A stretch of 64,000 bases of DNA from JAOABP01 sp964590395 (GTDB taxonomy: Bacteria > Hydrothermota > Tepidihabitantia > Tepidihabitantales > Tepidihabitantaceae), in contig CAZPVT010000030.1 in the NCBI GenBank assembly GCA_964590395.1, positions 62,001 to 126,000 on the forward strand. The letters run 5' to 3'. The notes under the pieces were generated by a model that was not told the DNA's origin, did not search any database, and worked only from the letters and a program-made list of their open reading frames with translations. Shown one piece after another: positions 1-7,335 of the stretch (within the stretch, counting starts at the first letter, position 1; each line of letters begins with the position of its first letter). Made by a program: the position numbers and the translations under genes.

Positions 1-131
1 TCTACACCGTGCTGGAAATCGCGGAAACGAAATGTAGAAGAGGAGAAGATCGGAGAGACTACTGGTCCGGCTTTCAGGTCCGGGGAACTGGCGTGGACAC
101 AAATTGTTTTGATATCAAGATTTTCTTTCAT
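1..131 (-). CDS. Cys/Met metabolism PLP-dependent enzyme, N-terminal fragment
   Basis: Only the first 43 codons lie in the window; the gene runs off the left edge. The peptide begins MKENLDIKTICVHASSPD and continues with a Gly-Pro-Val-Val-Ser-Pro-Ile-Phe-x-Ser-Ser-Thr-Phe stretch. That matches the conserved N-terminus (T-x-x-V-H-x-G ... G-A-V-x-x-P-I-x-x-T-S-T-F) of the cystathionine gamma-synthase / gamma-lyase / O-acetylhomoserine sulfhydrylase family. These enzymes make or break C-S bonds in sulfur amino acid metabolism. The ATG is chosen because an AAAAGGAG ribosome-binding site sits 8 nt upstream. The catalytic lysine region is outside the window, so the reaction cannot be assigned. Confidence 0.6.
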   Translation of the reverse strand, partial: MKENLDIKTICVHASSPDLKAGPVVSPIFSSSTFRFRDFQHGV

Positions 132-150
132 TATAACAACTCCTTTTGTT

Positions 151-180
151 AAATAGTGCCATAAGACGAGGTGTTGTCAA
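151..180 (-). promoter_or_regulatory. Possible promoter for the PLP-enzyme gene
   Basis: On the minus strand TTGACA (180-175) is followed after 18 nt by CTATTT (156-151), about 20 nt before the ATG at 131. The -35 box is perfect, the -10 box weak. The transcript would have a short leader containing the AAAAGGAG ribosome-binding site. Confidence 0.4.
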
Positions 181-328
181 ATTCATCTTTTTTTGTTGTT
201 ATACATCTAAATCCCATAATTGACAACGGGATAAGAGATTATCGCCCCAGATGGGAATTTAAAATAGGTCTTTTGGTTATCTTCTTGAAAAATAATGCTT
301 TAAAGTTTTTACCGAATTTAGAATCTGC

Positions 329-654
329 CCCCGGGGCAGTATTGGGAACGGTTTCCATTATCGTGAGCATCAGGGTAATAACAATGGTTGTCTTTAAGGT
401 TACAGTGGTAGTTGGCGTCAGGGTTCTGGCCAGGGTTTTGACCTGAGTTTTGTCTCGGGTAATGGTGTTGGTTGCGAATGGCATAATGATGAGGGCAATT
501 GTTAGGATGAGGATGGGGGTTGTGGTAAGAGTGTTGTAAACGATGACATCGATGGTTTTGGTCAGAGTAACGGCAGGGATTATAGAGATGTTTATTCGCA
601 GTTTAGTAATTTTCCAACCGTCCGGAACGAAAGAGAAATGATGGCTATCTTGAC
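329..654 (+). repeat. Dispersed GT-rich repeat, copy 1 (~326 bp)
   Basis: The element begins CCCCGGGGCAGTATTGGG and ends CTATCTTGAC. A second element at 18773-19084 on the other strand has the same first 18 bases and the same last 10, and similar length (312 bp). The interiors are diverged but have the same style: in the frame CCC CGG GGC AGT ATT GGG both read Pro-Arg-Gly-Ser-Ile-Gly-(Asn/Asp)-Gly followed by a Gly/Asn/Ser/Tyr-rich peptide rich in GGT codons. This copy has two in-frame stops (TAA, TAG), so it is not an intact gene. It could be a decayed Gly-rich coding repeat or a non-coding repeat. Its last bases, TTGACT, supply the -35 box of the gene at 686. Confidence 0.55.
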
Positions 655-678
655 TTAGGCAAAGGAAAGGGTTATTAT
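650..678 (+). promoter_or_regulatory. Leaderless-type promoter for the DUF3108 gene
   Basis: TTGACT (650-655), 17-nt spacer, TATTAT (673-678), then exactly 7 nt to the ATG at 686. The expected transcription start coincides with the start codon. The purine-rich run AAAGGAAAGGG (661-671) is too far upstream (14 nt) to act as a normal Shine-Dalgarno sequence. Confidence 0.65.
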
Positions 679-685
679 TCGGGTT

Positions 686-1351
686 ATGCCATTGCTTTTG
701 GTAGTTTTTTGGTACGGGGTGGTTCAAGAGCGTCTGGAATATGATATCAGATATGGTCCGGTTTTGCTGGGGACGATGGTGCTGGAGCGGCTTGATAATG
801 AATCGCTGGAAGGAGAGTTATGTCAATACCTGCGTGCTGAGGTAAGGCTCGACCAAAATCTTTCCTGGTTATTTTGGGCTAAATACCAGTTTGAATCCTG
901 GTGTCGGATAACAGATATGCTTACGTTACGTTCGGTTAAGACAACAAGGGAAAAGAACTATCGGGATGAATGGGCAGTAGTTTTCGATCACCAGAATCGG
1001 CGGGCAAGGTATGCGGATAATTCCGAGTTCTCTTTGCCGGATTCGGCACGCGATATGCTAACTCTTTGGTATTATCTGCGCCGGGTTGACTGGGATAATA
1101 AGGATACTTTGTTTGCTAACGCTCATATTGACCGACGTAACTGGCGGATTCGGTTTGTGGTAAGTGGTAGAAAGAATGTGAAGACCGCTGCAGGTGAGTT
1201 TTGCTGTCTGATAATTTCGCCTGATGCCCGGGGACCTTTGGGGGCAGTTTATGTTGCGGATGACCAAAATCGGATACCGGTGGTGATCCGTACCCGTGTT
1301 AGTGGCTTGACGGTGAGCGCCTATCTGCGTAATATTAGAATAAGATTATGA
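686..1351 (+). CDS. DUF3108 domain-containing exported protein
   Basis: This 221-residue protein starts with a short hydrophobic leader (MPLLLVVFWYGVV), consistent with export. The rest has the pattern of the DUF3108 family: an early Y-x-I-x-Y-G-P-x-x-x-G strand, a repeated Trp/Phe-x-Ala-x-Tyr strand, then Asp-rich turns and a Y-L-R-R-V-D-W segment. DUF3108 proteins are periplasmic or outer-membrane-associated beta proteins of unknown role. The start is fixed by the promoter, whose -10 box ends 7 nt before the ATG. The stop overlaps the ATG of the next gene (ATGA), so it is the first gene of an operon with the GDP-mannose enzyme and RdgB. The family call rests on pattern only. Confidence 0.6.
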   Translation: MPLLLVVFWYGVVQERLEYDIRYGPVLLGTMVLERLDNESLEGELCQYLRAEVRLDQNLSWLFWAKYQFESWCRITDMLTLRSVKTTREKNYRDEWAVVFDHQNRRARYADNSEFSLPDSARDMLTLWYYLRRVDWDNKDTLFANAHIDRRNWRIRFVVSGRKNVKTAAGEFCCLIISPDARGPLGAVYVADDQNRIPVVIRTRVSGLTVSAYLRNIRIRL

Positions 1352-2424
1352 GCGATATCTATGCGGTAATATTGTGCGGGGGTCGCGGGGAGCGGTTTTG
1401 GCCCAAGAGTCGGCAAAATCTGCCCAAACAGTTTGTCAGGCTTTTTGCTCGACATTCTTTAACCAAAGCAACCAGTGATCGAATTAAGCGGCTTTGCCCT
1501 TTGGAGCGTCAACTATTTGTTGCTCCCGAGCAGTTCGTTGGGTTGCTTAAAACGGAAATTCCAGTTGCACCGGATAATCTGATTTTAGAACCAGTAGGGA
1601 AAAATACCGCGCCGGCGATCGGTTTAGCCGCGATAACTATTAGCCAGCGCGCTCCAGAAGGAATCATGGTCGTTCTCCCTGCGGATCATCTGATTGCTCC
1701 GACCGCTGAGTTTTTAAAAGCACTCCGCATAGGAGTAGAACTTGCCCAAAATGGTTGGTTAGTAACATTCGGTATCACACCGACGAGGCCCGATACCAAC
1801 TACGGTTATATTCAGTTAGGTGAGGAACTGATTCGACGGAAAAACTTGGTTGCCTACCGGGTAAAGGAGTTCAAGGAAAAACCGAATTCGAGGACAGCCA
1901 GAAGATATATCGATAGCCAGCGATATCTGTGGAATTCCGGGATGTTTGTTTGGCGGGTAGATTTAATACTACAAGAGTTTGCTCGTTTCATGCCCAAGTT
2001 TTATGAGGGTTTGATCGCTTATAATCAGCTCAGGAGTACCCAAGAGAGCAGAGAGACAGTCAAGAGGCTTTATCAGCGGGTGGAGGCGATATCTATTGAC
2101 TATGCGGTGATGGAAAAGGCGGCTGATGTTGCTGTTGTCCATGGGAGGTTTGATTGGGATGATGTTGGTTCTTGGTTGGCGTTAGCAAGGAGATTGCCGG
2201 TTGATAAATATGGAAATACGCACCAGGGGGTTTGGTTTGAACGAGATACGCATAACAGTATCATCTACAGTGATGAGGGGGTGGTCGCTACTTTGGGGAT
2301 AAGGAATTTGGTGATTGCCCGTTCTGGTGAAGCGGTGCTGGTCGCCGATAAGCAGGCGCTAGGAGAGCTAAGACAACTTCTCCGGGAGATGCAGGCTGAC
2401 CCCAAGGGCAGGAAATTTCTGTGA
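1348..2424 (+). CDS. manC: Mannose-1-phosphate guanylyltransferase
   Basis: This cytoplasmic enzyme makes GDP-mannose from mannose-1-phosphate and GTP for surface polysaccharide synthesis. The 358-residue protein has the nucleotidyltransferase signature near the N-terminus (GGRGERFWPKSR, then LPKQF), the LEPVGKNTAPAIGLAA segment that follows it in this family, the substrate-binding EKP motif, a WNSGMF motif and VVHGRFDWDDVGSW near the C-terminus. It ends after the left-handed helix region and lacks the phosphomannose isomerase domain of bifunctional ManC/AlgA proteins, so only the transferase activity is expected. It overlaps both neighbours by 4 nt. The GT and export genes from 3240 onward are plausible users of its product. 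Confidence 0.92.
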   Translation: MSDIYAVILCGGRGERFWPKSRQNLPKQFVRLFARHSLTKATSDRIKRLCPLERQLFVAPEQFVGLLKTEIPVAPDNLILEPVGKNTAPAIGLAAITISQRAPEGIMVVLPADHLIAPTAEFLKALRIGVELAQNGWLVTFGITPTRPDTNYGYIQLGEELIRRKNLVAYRVKEFKEKPNSRTARRYIDSQRYLWNSGMFVWRVDLILQEFARFMPKFYEGLIAYNQLRSTQESRETVKRLYQRVEAISIDYAVMEKAADVAVVHGRFDWDDVGSWLALARRLPVDKYGNTHQGVWFERDTHNSIIYSDEGVVATLGIRNLVIARSGEAVLVADKQALGELRQLLREMQADPKGRKFL

Positions 2425-3020
2425 AAATTCTATTTGCTACGCACAATTCCAATAAAGTTGCGGAGGCGCGCCGGATATTCAGGCAGTCCGGCTGGGAGGT
2501 TTTGTCGTTACCAGACATCGGTTTAGATGTCCAGTTTATTGAATCCGACCGTTCTTACCGTGATAATGCCCTTGGTAAGGCGCGGCTGGCGTTTGAGCAA
2601 TGCCGGATGTGGACGATAGGGGAGGATTCCGGATTAGAGATCGATGCCTTAGATGGCAAGCCAGGCGTGCTGTCAGCGCGCTTCGGCGGTCAGGAGACAT
2701 CATATTGGGAGTGTAACCGGCGAATTCTGAAGATGATGAGTGAAGTGCCTGAGCCGATGAGGACTGCTCGTTTCCGATGCGTAGTATGTCTGATTGGACC
2801 TGAGGATGATGAAATTTATTTTGAAGGTGTTTGTCCGGGAACGATTGCTGACAGTATTAGAGGAACTCAGGGGTTCGGTTACGATCCGATTTTCATCCCC
2901 GATGGTTATTTTCAGACATTCGCTGAGTTAGGGAGTGCGGTGAAGGACTTGATTAGTCATCGGTCAAGGGCGCTACGGCAGGTGATTGACTATCTGATAT
3001 TGCGGGTGCAGAGTAGATAG
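2421..3020 (+). CDS. rdgB: XTP/dITP diphosphatase (Ham1/RdgB family)
   Basis: The enzyme hydrolyses non-canonical purine triphosphates (XTP, ITP, dITP) to monophosphates and so cleans the nucleotide pool. Evidence: the N-terminal FATHNSNKVAEARRIF motif, the catalytic/metal segment GEDSGLEIDALDGKPGV followed by SARFGG, the QGFGYDPIFIPDG motif and a C-terminal SHRSRAL. At 199 residues it is of normal family length. It starts with GTG inside a GTGA overlap with the stop of manC, so it is translationally coupled. The housekeeping role is unrelated to polysaccharide synthesis. Confidence 0.95.
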   Translation: MKILFATHNSNKVAEARRIFRQSGWEVLSLPDIGLDVQFIESDRSYRDNALGKARLAFEQCRMWTIGEDSGLEIDALDGKPGVLSARFGGQETSYWECNRRILKMMSEVPEPMRTARFRCVVCLIGPEDDEIYFEGVCPGTIADSIRGTQGFGYDPIFIPDGYFQTFAELGSAVKDLISHRSRALRQVIDYLILRVQSR

Positions 3021-3028
3021 CGTTAAGG

Positions 3029-3057
3029 TTGACTTCAAATTCCAAGTGCACTATATT
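3029..3057 (+). promoter_or_regulatory. Promoter of the tRNA-Pro/tRNA-Arg pair
   Basis: TTGACT (3029-3034), 17-nt spacer, TATATT (3052-3057), about 14 nt before the first tRNA base. This is a good match to the housekeeping promoter pattern seen elsewhere in the window. Confidence 0.7.
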
Positions 3058-3071
3058 AAAGTGAGCTCTTA

Positions 3072-3146
3072 CGGGGAGTAGCGCAGTCCGGTTAGCGCAC
3101 CACGCTTGGGACGTGGGGGTCGCTGGTTCAAATCCAGTCTCCCCGA
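3072..3146 (+). tRNA. tRNA-Pro (anticodon TGG)
   Basis: The acceptor stem CGGGGAG pairs with CTCCCCG (3139-3145). The anticodon arm is CCACG-CTTGGGA-CGTGG, giving anticodon TGG, and the T-arm contains GTTCAAATC. No CCA is encoded. It lies one base upstream of tRNA-Arg, so the two are co-transcribed. Confidence 0.95.
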
Positions 3147-3147
3147 T

Positions 3148-3221
3148 GCGCCTGTAGCTCAGCAGGATAGAGCATCGGATTTCTAATCCGATGGCCGGGG
3201 GTTCGAGTCCCTCCAGGCGCG
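3148..3221 (+). tRNA. tRNA-Arg (anticodon TCT)
   Basis: The acceptor stem GCGCCTG pairs with CAGGCGC (3214-3220). The anticodon arm is TCGGA-TTTCTAA-TCCGA, giving anticodon TCT, and the T-arm has GGTTCGAGTCC. No CCA is encoded. It ends 19 nt before the convergent tyrosine-kinase gene. Confidence 0.95.
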
Positions 3222-3239
3222 CTGTGATTTAAGTTGATA

Positions 3240-5588
3240 TTAAACTTTCGGTTCGCTGTCTGGTTGATGTGCTATCGTTGATTCAACCCGAGTTTGTGAT
3301 AGCGGTGCAGTTTCGCCTGCTCGTTGATAATAACGATATTTGTAGTAATAATAATAGTGATACCCTCCGGTTCCCCGGCTGGGATTAACCCGATTGACGA
3401 TCACTCCTGCTACGCGTCCGCCGGCATTCTGAATTAACGAGTAGGCATTTTTTAATGCTTCAAATGGTGTTTTATCCGCAGTAATAACCATGATGGTTAA
3501 ATCGACAAGCGAAGAGAGTATCGGAGTATCAGCCGCGATGAGTGTTGGGGCAGTATCAAAGAGTATGTAATTGTACTCCTTTTTTATCCGTTCGATAAAC
3601 GAGTTAGTCAGAGGTGAGATAAATAGGTCAGCCGGATTGGGTGGTGTAGTTCCTGATGGTAGGCAGAGCAGTCGGTCAATCCTGGTTCCAAAGACAAAAC
3701 CATCGGTGTTTTTGTTGGAGAGGACAAGATCGGTAAAACCCGGTTTGCGGCTTTTTTGGAAAATCGTATGTATCAATGGATAGCGGATGTCAGCATCAAT
3801 CAGCAGAACCCGGGCACCCGCTTGGGCTAAAACCGCAGCAAGGTTGATCGCAACAGTAGATTTACCCTCGCCCGGAAGTGGGGAAGTGACGGCAATTGTT
3901 TGGAATGGCCGGTCAAGAGCAGAAAAGGAGAGGTTGGTTCTTAAGATTCTAAAGGCTTCGGCACCAGATGATTCGCTGTCACTGTGGGTAAGGAGATGGC
4001 TGACGATCTCTTCATAGTTTTTCCGATGCCGAGAAGGTCGTGATTGGTAGCGGTGTTTCCTTGGGATTGAAAAAAGGTTGGAGAAAATGGCGACAGTCCG
4101 TCGCTTGCCTTTTTTCCCCAGTTTCTTTAAGTCAGGAATACTTGCCAGTACGGTAAATCCCAGCCGTTCCAGTTCTTCAGGGGTGTGAACCGATGTGTCA
4201 AGCCAGTCCGCCAACCAGACCGAACCCAATGAGCAAATGACAGCGAAAAATAAGGCGAGGAGCAGGGAAGTTCGGATATTGGGTCTAACCTTAGTGGCAT
4301 TCTGTGCTAAGTCGACGATGCGCACCGATGGAATTCTGCCGATTTCCTGGATGCGGGCTTCTTCATAGCGTTCGGAAAGATAACTATAAACCCGACGGGC
4401 GGTTTCAACATCGCGAGTGATTTTTGCCAGTGCCCTTTCTGAGGCAGGAATCTTCGCCAGCACTTTTTCGTAGTCTTTCAACGCCTTTTTTAACGCCTCC
4501 TGACGTGCCCGGCTGGTGGTGATTTCAGTTTCGAGGTTTAGAGCGGATTCGAAAAGCTGGTTAAGTCTGCCGAGCGGATCAGTGAATCCCTGCTGGGTAA
4601 TTAACACCTGGGATTCCAACCGGAGCCGATTCCGAATACTGTCAATCTGTCGGTCCAGATTATGAACCTCATTGGAGTTTTCTGCAAATCCCTGAATCAG
4701 CAAGTTGGTTTTCTGCACCTCGAGTTGGTTAAGCGTGGCTTTGAGATTGGCAACCAGCGGCGAGCTGATGTTCTCTAAGCGGTCTGCCAGTCCTTTACCC
4801 TCTTCCTGTAATAAATTTCGGATATAGTCTAACCGTGTCTGTAATGCGGTTACTTCAGTAACAGTTTTCTCATAAGCGGCAGCAATTTCTGACTGCCGGG
4901 TGATGAGGCTTTTGGTTTCTTCCCCGATGTCAACCACCTGATTGGCACTTTTGAACTGCTCCAATTCCTTTTCTAACGAGTCGAGACGAGTTTTGACTTC
5001 AGCAAACTGTGCCTCCACATACTTGCGGACTACCGAAACATCGCTCCTATTTAGCTCTTGATCGTAATCAATGAAAGATGCTACATAGGTATTAACCACC
5101 GCACAGGCGACTTGTTTATTCGGTACGGTGGCAGAAACTTGAATCATATCGGTCTCTTTTATCCCACGCGCACTGATCAGCGAACGTAGAATTTGGTTTA
5201 CGGAGTCACGGCGAGAAAGGGTTTTAATATATTGAATGAGAGAATCGGGTAATTTTTCCGCCACCAAGTCGGCTAAACGTTGACTCCTTAGTAGTTCGAC
5301 ATAATTAGCGACCTTGGTCTGCTGGGGCCAGAAGAAGTTCATTGGAGAGAAAACTTTGCTGTCCTGTCCAACGGTCATTATCGTTGCCTTTGCTTCATAA
5401 ACCGGAGGAAGACGGAGATAGTAGAGCATCACTATAGCAAAGACCGTCAAAAAGACGATTATTCCGAGTCCGCCCCATTTGATAAAGCGTTCTAAATAGT
5501 CACGCGGGCCCGATGGTTTTTCCGGTAGCGCGGTGTTATTAGTAGTTAGGGTTTCGGTGGTATTATTATTTCTTGCTGGGTAGCTCAA
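3240..5588 (-). CDS. Polysaccharide biosynthesis tyrosine autokinase (Wzc/GumC type)
   Basis: This inner-membrane protein controls polymer length and export of exopolysaccharide or capsule. The 782-residue chain has a Wzz domain with a first membrane segment at about 35-58, a long periplasmic coiled-coil (about 140-420), a second membrane segment near 435-455 and a C-terminal BY-kinase domain. The kinase shows Walker A (PLPGEGKSTVAINLA), Walker A' (VLLIDADIRYP), a third motif (YILFDTAP) and a C-terminal Tyr cluster (GYHYYYYYKYRYYQR) where autophosphorylation would occur. It follows the SLBB gene by 8 nt and closes the minus-strand operon that starts at 9264. Kinase and co-polymerase are fused as in Proteobacteria. 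Confidence 0.93.
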   Translation of the reverse strand: MSYPARNNNTTETLTTNNTALPEKPSGPRDYLERFIKWGGLGIIVFLTVFAIVMLYYLRLPPVYEAKATIMTVGQDSKVFSPMNFFWPQQTKVANYVELLRSQRLADLVAEKLPDSLIQYIKTLSRRDSVNQILRSLISARGIKETDMIQVSATVPNKQVACAVVNTYVASFIDYDQELNRSDVSVVRKYVEAQFAEVKTRLDSLEKELEQFKSANQVVDIGEETKSLITRQSEIAAAYEKTVTEVTALQTRLDYIRNLLQEEGKGLADRLENISSPLVANLKATLNQLEVQKTNLLIQGFAENSNEVHNLDRQIDSIRNRLRLESQVLITQQGFTDPLGRLNQLFESALNLETEITTSRARQEALKKALKDYEKVLAKIPASERALAKITRDVETARRVYSYLSERYEEARIQEIGRIPSVRIVDLAQNATKVRPNIRTSLLLALFFAVICSLGSVWLADWLDTSVHTPEELERLGFTVLASIPDLKKLGKKGKRRTVAIFSNLFSIPRKHRYQSRPSRHRKNYEEIVSHLLTHSDSESSGAEAFRILRTNLSFSALDRPFQTIAVTSPLPGEGKSTVAINLAAVLAQAGARVLLIDADIRYPLIHTIFQKSRKPGFTDLVLSNKNTDGFVFGTRIDRLLCLPSGTTPPNPADLFISPLTNSFIERIKKEYNYILFDTAPTLIAADTPILSSLVDLTIMVITADKTPFEALKNAYSLIQNAGGRVAGVIVNRVNPSRGTGGYHYYYYYKYRYYQRAGETAPLSQTRVESTIAHQPDSEPKV

Positions 5589-5596
5589 AATTCCTC

Positions 5597-6076
5597 CTAG
5601 GTTCTTGCCAGATTAATTATGGTAAGCGTTAGGTTGGTGAAGATCGCCAGGGAGGTTACTATGGTCAGTTGGTCTCTTAATGTGTACCAGAAAGAGCGGG
5701 GGACGATGACCACATCACCGGGAGAAAGGGGTATTATTTCTCCCCGTGAGAGGATCTGCTTCAAGTTAATTCTGACCCGGTTTTTATTAATTGCCCGGAC
5801 CAGTATTACTTGGGAAAGGTCCGCCTCAACAGTCGGTCCCCCGCCCGCTGATATTAACTCTACAACATCCGGATTGGCACTTAGGCTATAGGCACCTGGG
5901 GAACGAACCTGGCCCCACACATAATATTTAAAAATCGGTGTCTGATACAGCGATAAAGCACCACTTTGGGTAGACTGGCCAAGTAGAGTTGAACAGAAAA
6001 TCAGTAGGGTAAATATCAGTAGCAAAGGCGGTCTTGGGTTGCGCACGAATAAGGTGAAACTCAAGTCAGTCTTCAT
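5597..6076 (-). CDS. Small SLBB-domain polysaccharide export protein
   Basis: A 159-residue protein with a signal-anchor (about 15-35), a single SLBB (soluble-ligand-binding beta-grasp) domain from about 50 to 130 (VWGQVRSPGAYSL, LISAGGGPT, PLSPGDVVIVPRS) and a C-terminal hydrophobic helix (about 138-158). SLBB domains are the stacked rings of Wza-type export channels. The usual N-terminal Poly_export domain is absent, so this is not a complete outer-membrane polysaccharide exporter. Its position between the OmpA-like gene (4-nt overlap) and the Wzc kinase (8-nt gap) supports a role in the same export machine. The exact topology is uncertain. Confidence 0.75.
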   Translation of the reverse strand: MKTDLSFTLFVRNPRPPLLLIFTLLIFCSTLLGQSTQSGALSLYQTPIFKYYVWGQVRSPGAYSLSANPDVVELISAGGGPTVEADLSQVILVRAINKNRVRINLKQILSRGEIIPLSPGDVVIVPRSFWYTLRDQLTIVTSLAIFTNLTLTIINLART

Positions 6077-7323
6077 TTGGTTTGCAATTTAAACTCGCAA
6101 CGGCGGTTGAGATGATATTGATTCGGGTCGTTTGTAACCAGTTTTTCTTCACCGTAACTGATCGTGTTGAGAATCCCCGCGTCAATGCCCAGTTTGATAA
6201 GGTATGACTTTGCGGATTCGGCACGACGCCAGCCCAGTGCCATGTTGTATTCCGAAGTACCAATCGGACAGCAGTGGCCCTCAATCGTCACCGATGGTTT
6301 CTTGCCCTGGTCAATCAGATTTTTGATCTGGTTGGCGTTTTGCTTTAGGATTTCCGCATCACCGGGGCGAATGTTTGATTTGTCAAAGTCAAAGTAGATC
6401 TTCGTGAGCTCCAGAGTAATTGGTTTAACGGGTGTTTCAGTAGTTTCAGCGACAGGTCCAGGTGGTGGTGGTGGTGGTGGAACCGGGGCGGGCTTTCTAA
6501 ATATCTTTTCAATCTGTTCTTTTCCGATATGGTAACTCAATCCGAAGGCAATTCGGCCGAATTTGTTTGCCTCGTTATCGCGAAATACCAATCCTTCAAT
6601 CTTGGTTAATGCCAACCCCGCATGTATTGGTCCGAAATTTACTTTTACACCGGCATTGAGGTCTCTACCTTGTGCTTCCAGCGCTAATCCGATGTTAGGG
6701 GTGAAGTTTACTTCCAGGCCCCCGAATAGTCCCACTGCCCACTGGTGTTTTTCCTCGAAGAAGAAATCGGTATTGAAGTACTTTGAGCGGTTCCCGTAGC
6801 CCACATTGCGACCGCGGCCAATTCCCGCGTGGATTCTTGCCATCTTTAGCACCGGAATACTGGTTACGATAAAGGGTGAGGGTCGTTCCATCTGTCGGTC
6901 AGTATATGCCCAGTCAGGCCAGGTCTGATTTGTGTCATGACCAACCGGCGAAATATAGGAATGAAGACCTATGTCATGAATACCAACCGCCAGTGCTACC
7001 GGTGATTTTTTCGCTGAGAGAATCTGGTAACTGGCGCCAAGGACATAGTCTTTGTAGGTATAAGCGGTCAGGGCAAGTTCCAGTTGGTCAATAGGAGAAA
7101 ATCTCAATCCCGCTCCCCTTTCCCATTTGGGATTCATTCTTGAATCAACAACCGGAAGGCTAGTGACCGCGGTAATTGCGAGAGAGCCCTTCGGTAAAAC
7201 ATCGGCAGTGGGCGCGTCAATTAATAGTGCAGTGCGATCAAATTGACCCAGCGCTGGTCCTGTGAGAGAGATGACTCCCAGTAGTATAAGTGCTGTTAAG
7301 CATCTTTGATGTTTTTGTTTCAT
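6073..7323 (-). CDS. OmpA-family outer membrane protein with altered peptidoglycan-binding motif
   Basis: The 416-residue protein has a cleavable signal peptide (about 1-26), a beta-rich region to about 270 (probable barrel or SH3-like sheet), a Pro linker (PPPPPPPGP) and a C-terminal OmpA domain (about 305-416). That domain has the KIYFDFDKSNIRPGD start and the ALGWRRAESAKSYL helix, and it would anchor the outer membrane to peptidoglycan. The family's GHxD motif reads GHCC here: the Asp that binds diaminopimelate is Cys352, while the partner Arg (second R of WRRA) is kept. A strong ribosome-binding site (AAAGGAGGAG) precedes the ATG. Its place between the epimerase and SLBB genes suggests a part in polysaccharide export. 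Confidence 0.85.
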   Translation of the reverse strand: MKQKHQRCLTALILLGVISLTGPALGQFDRTALLIDAPTADVLPKGSLAITAVTSLPVVDSRMNPKWERGAGLRFSPIDQLELALTAYTYKDYVLGASYQILSAKKSPVALAVGIHDIGLHSYISPVGHDTNQTWPDWAYTDRQMERPSPFIVTSIPVLKMARIHAGIGRGRNVGYGNRSKYFNTDFFFEEKHQWAVGLFGGLEVNFTPNIGLALEAQGRDLNAGVKVNFGPIHAGLALTKIEGLVFRDNEANKFGRIAFGLSYHIGKEQIEKIFRKPAPVPPPPPPPGPVAETTETPVKPITLELTKIYFDFDKSNIRPGDAEILKQNANQIKNLIDQGKKPSVTIEGHCCPIGTSEYNMALGWRRAESAKSYLIKLGIDAGILNTISYGEEKLVTNDPNQYHLNRRCEFKLQTK

Positions 7324-7335
7324 TGACTCCTCCTT

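Larger units (their letters stand above)
132..685. other. 554-bp gene-free stretch with promoters and a dispersed repeat
   Basis: No convincing protein gene is present. The two longest open frames (171-446 + and 239-727 -) are low-complexity and match nothing recognisable. The stretch contains the minus-strand promoter at 151-180, an AT-rich spacer, a GT-rich repeat element at 329-654 (separate entry) and the promoter for the gene at 686. Confidence 0.6.

Noticed and set aside
239..727. Long open frame on the minus strand (162 codons)
   Set aside because: It lies across the GT-rich repeat and the promoter of the gene at 686, gives a low-complexity Thr/Ile/Val-rich peptide, and has no ribosome-binding site or known motif.
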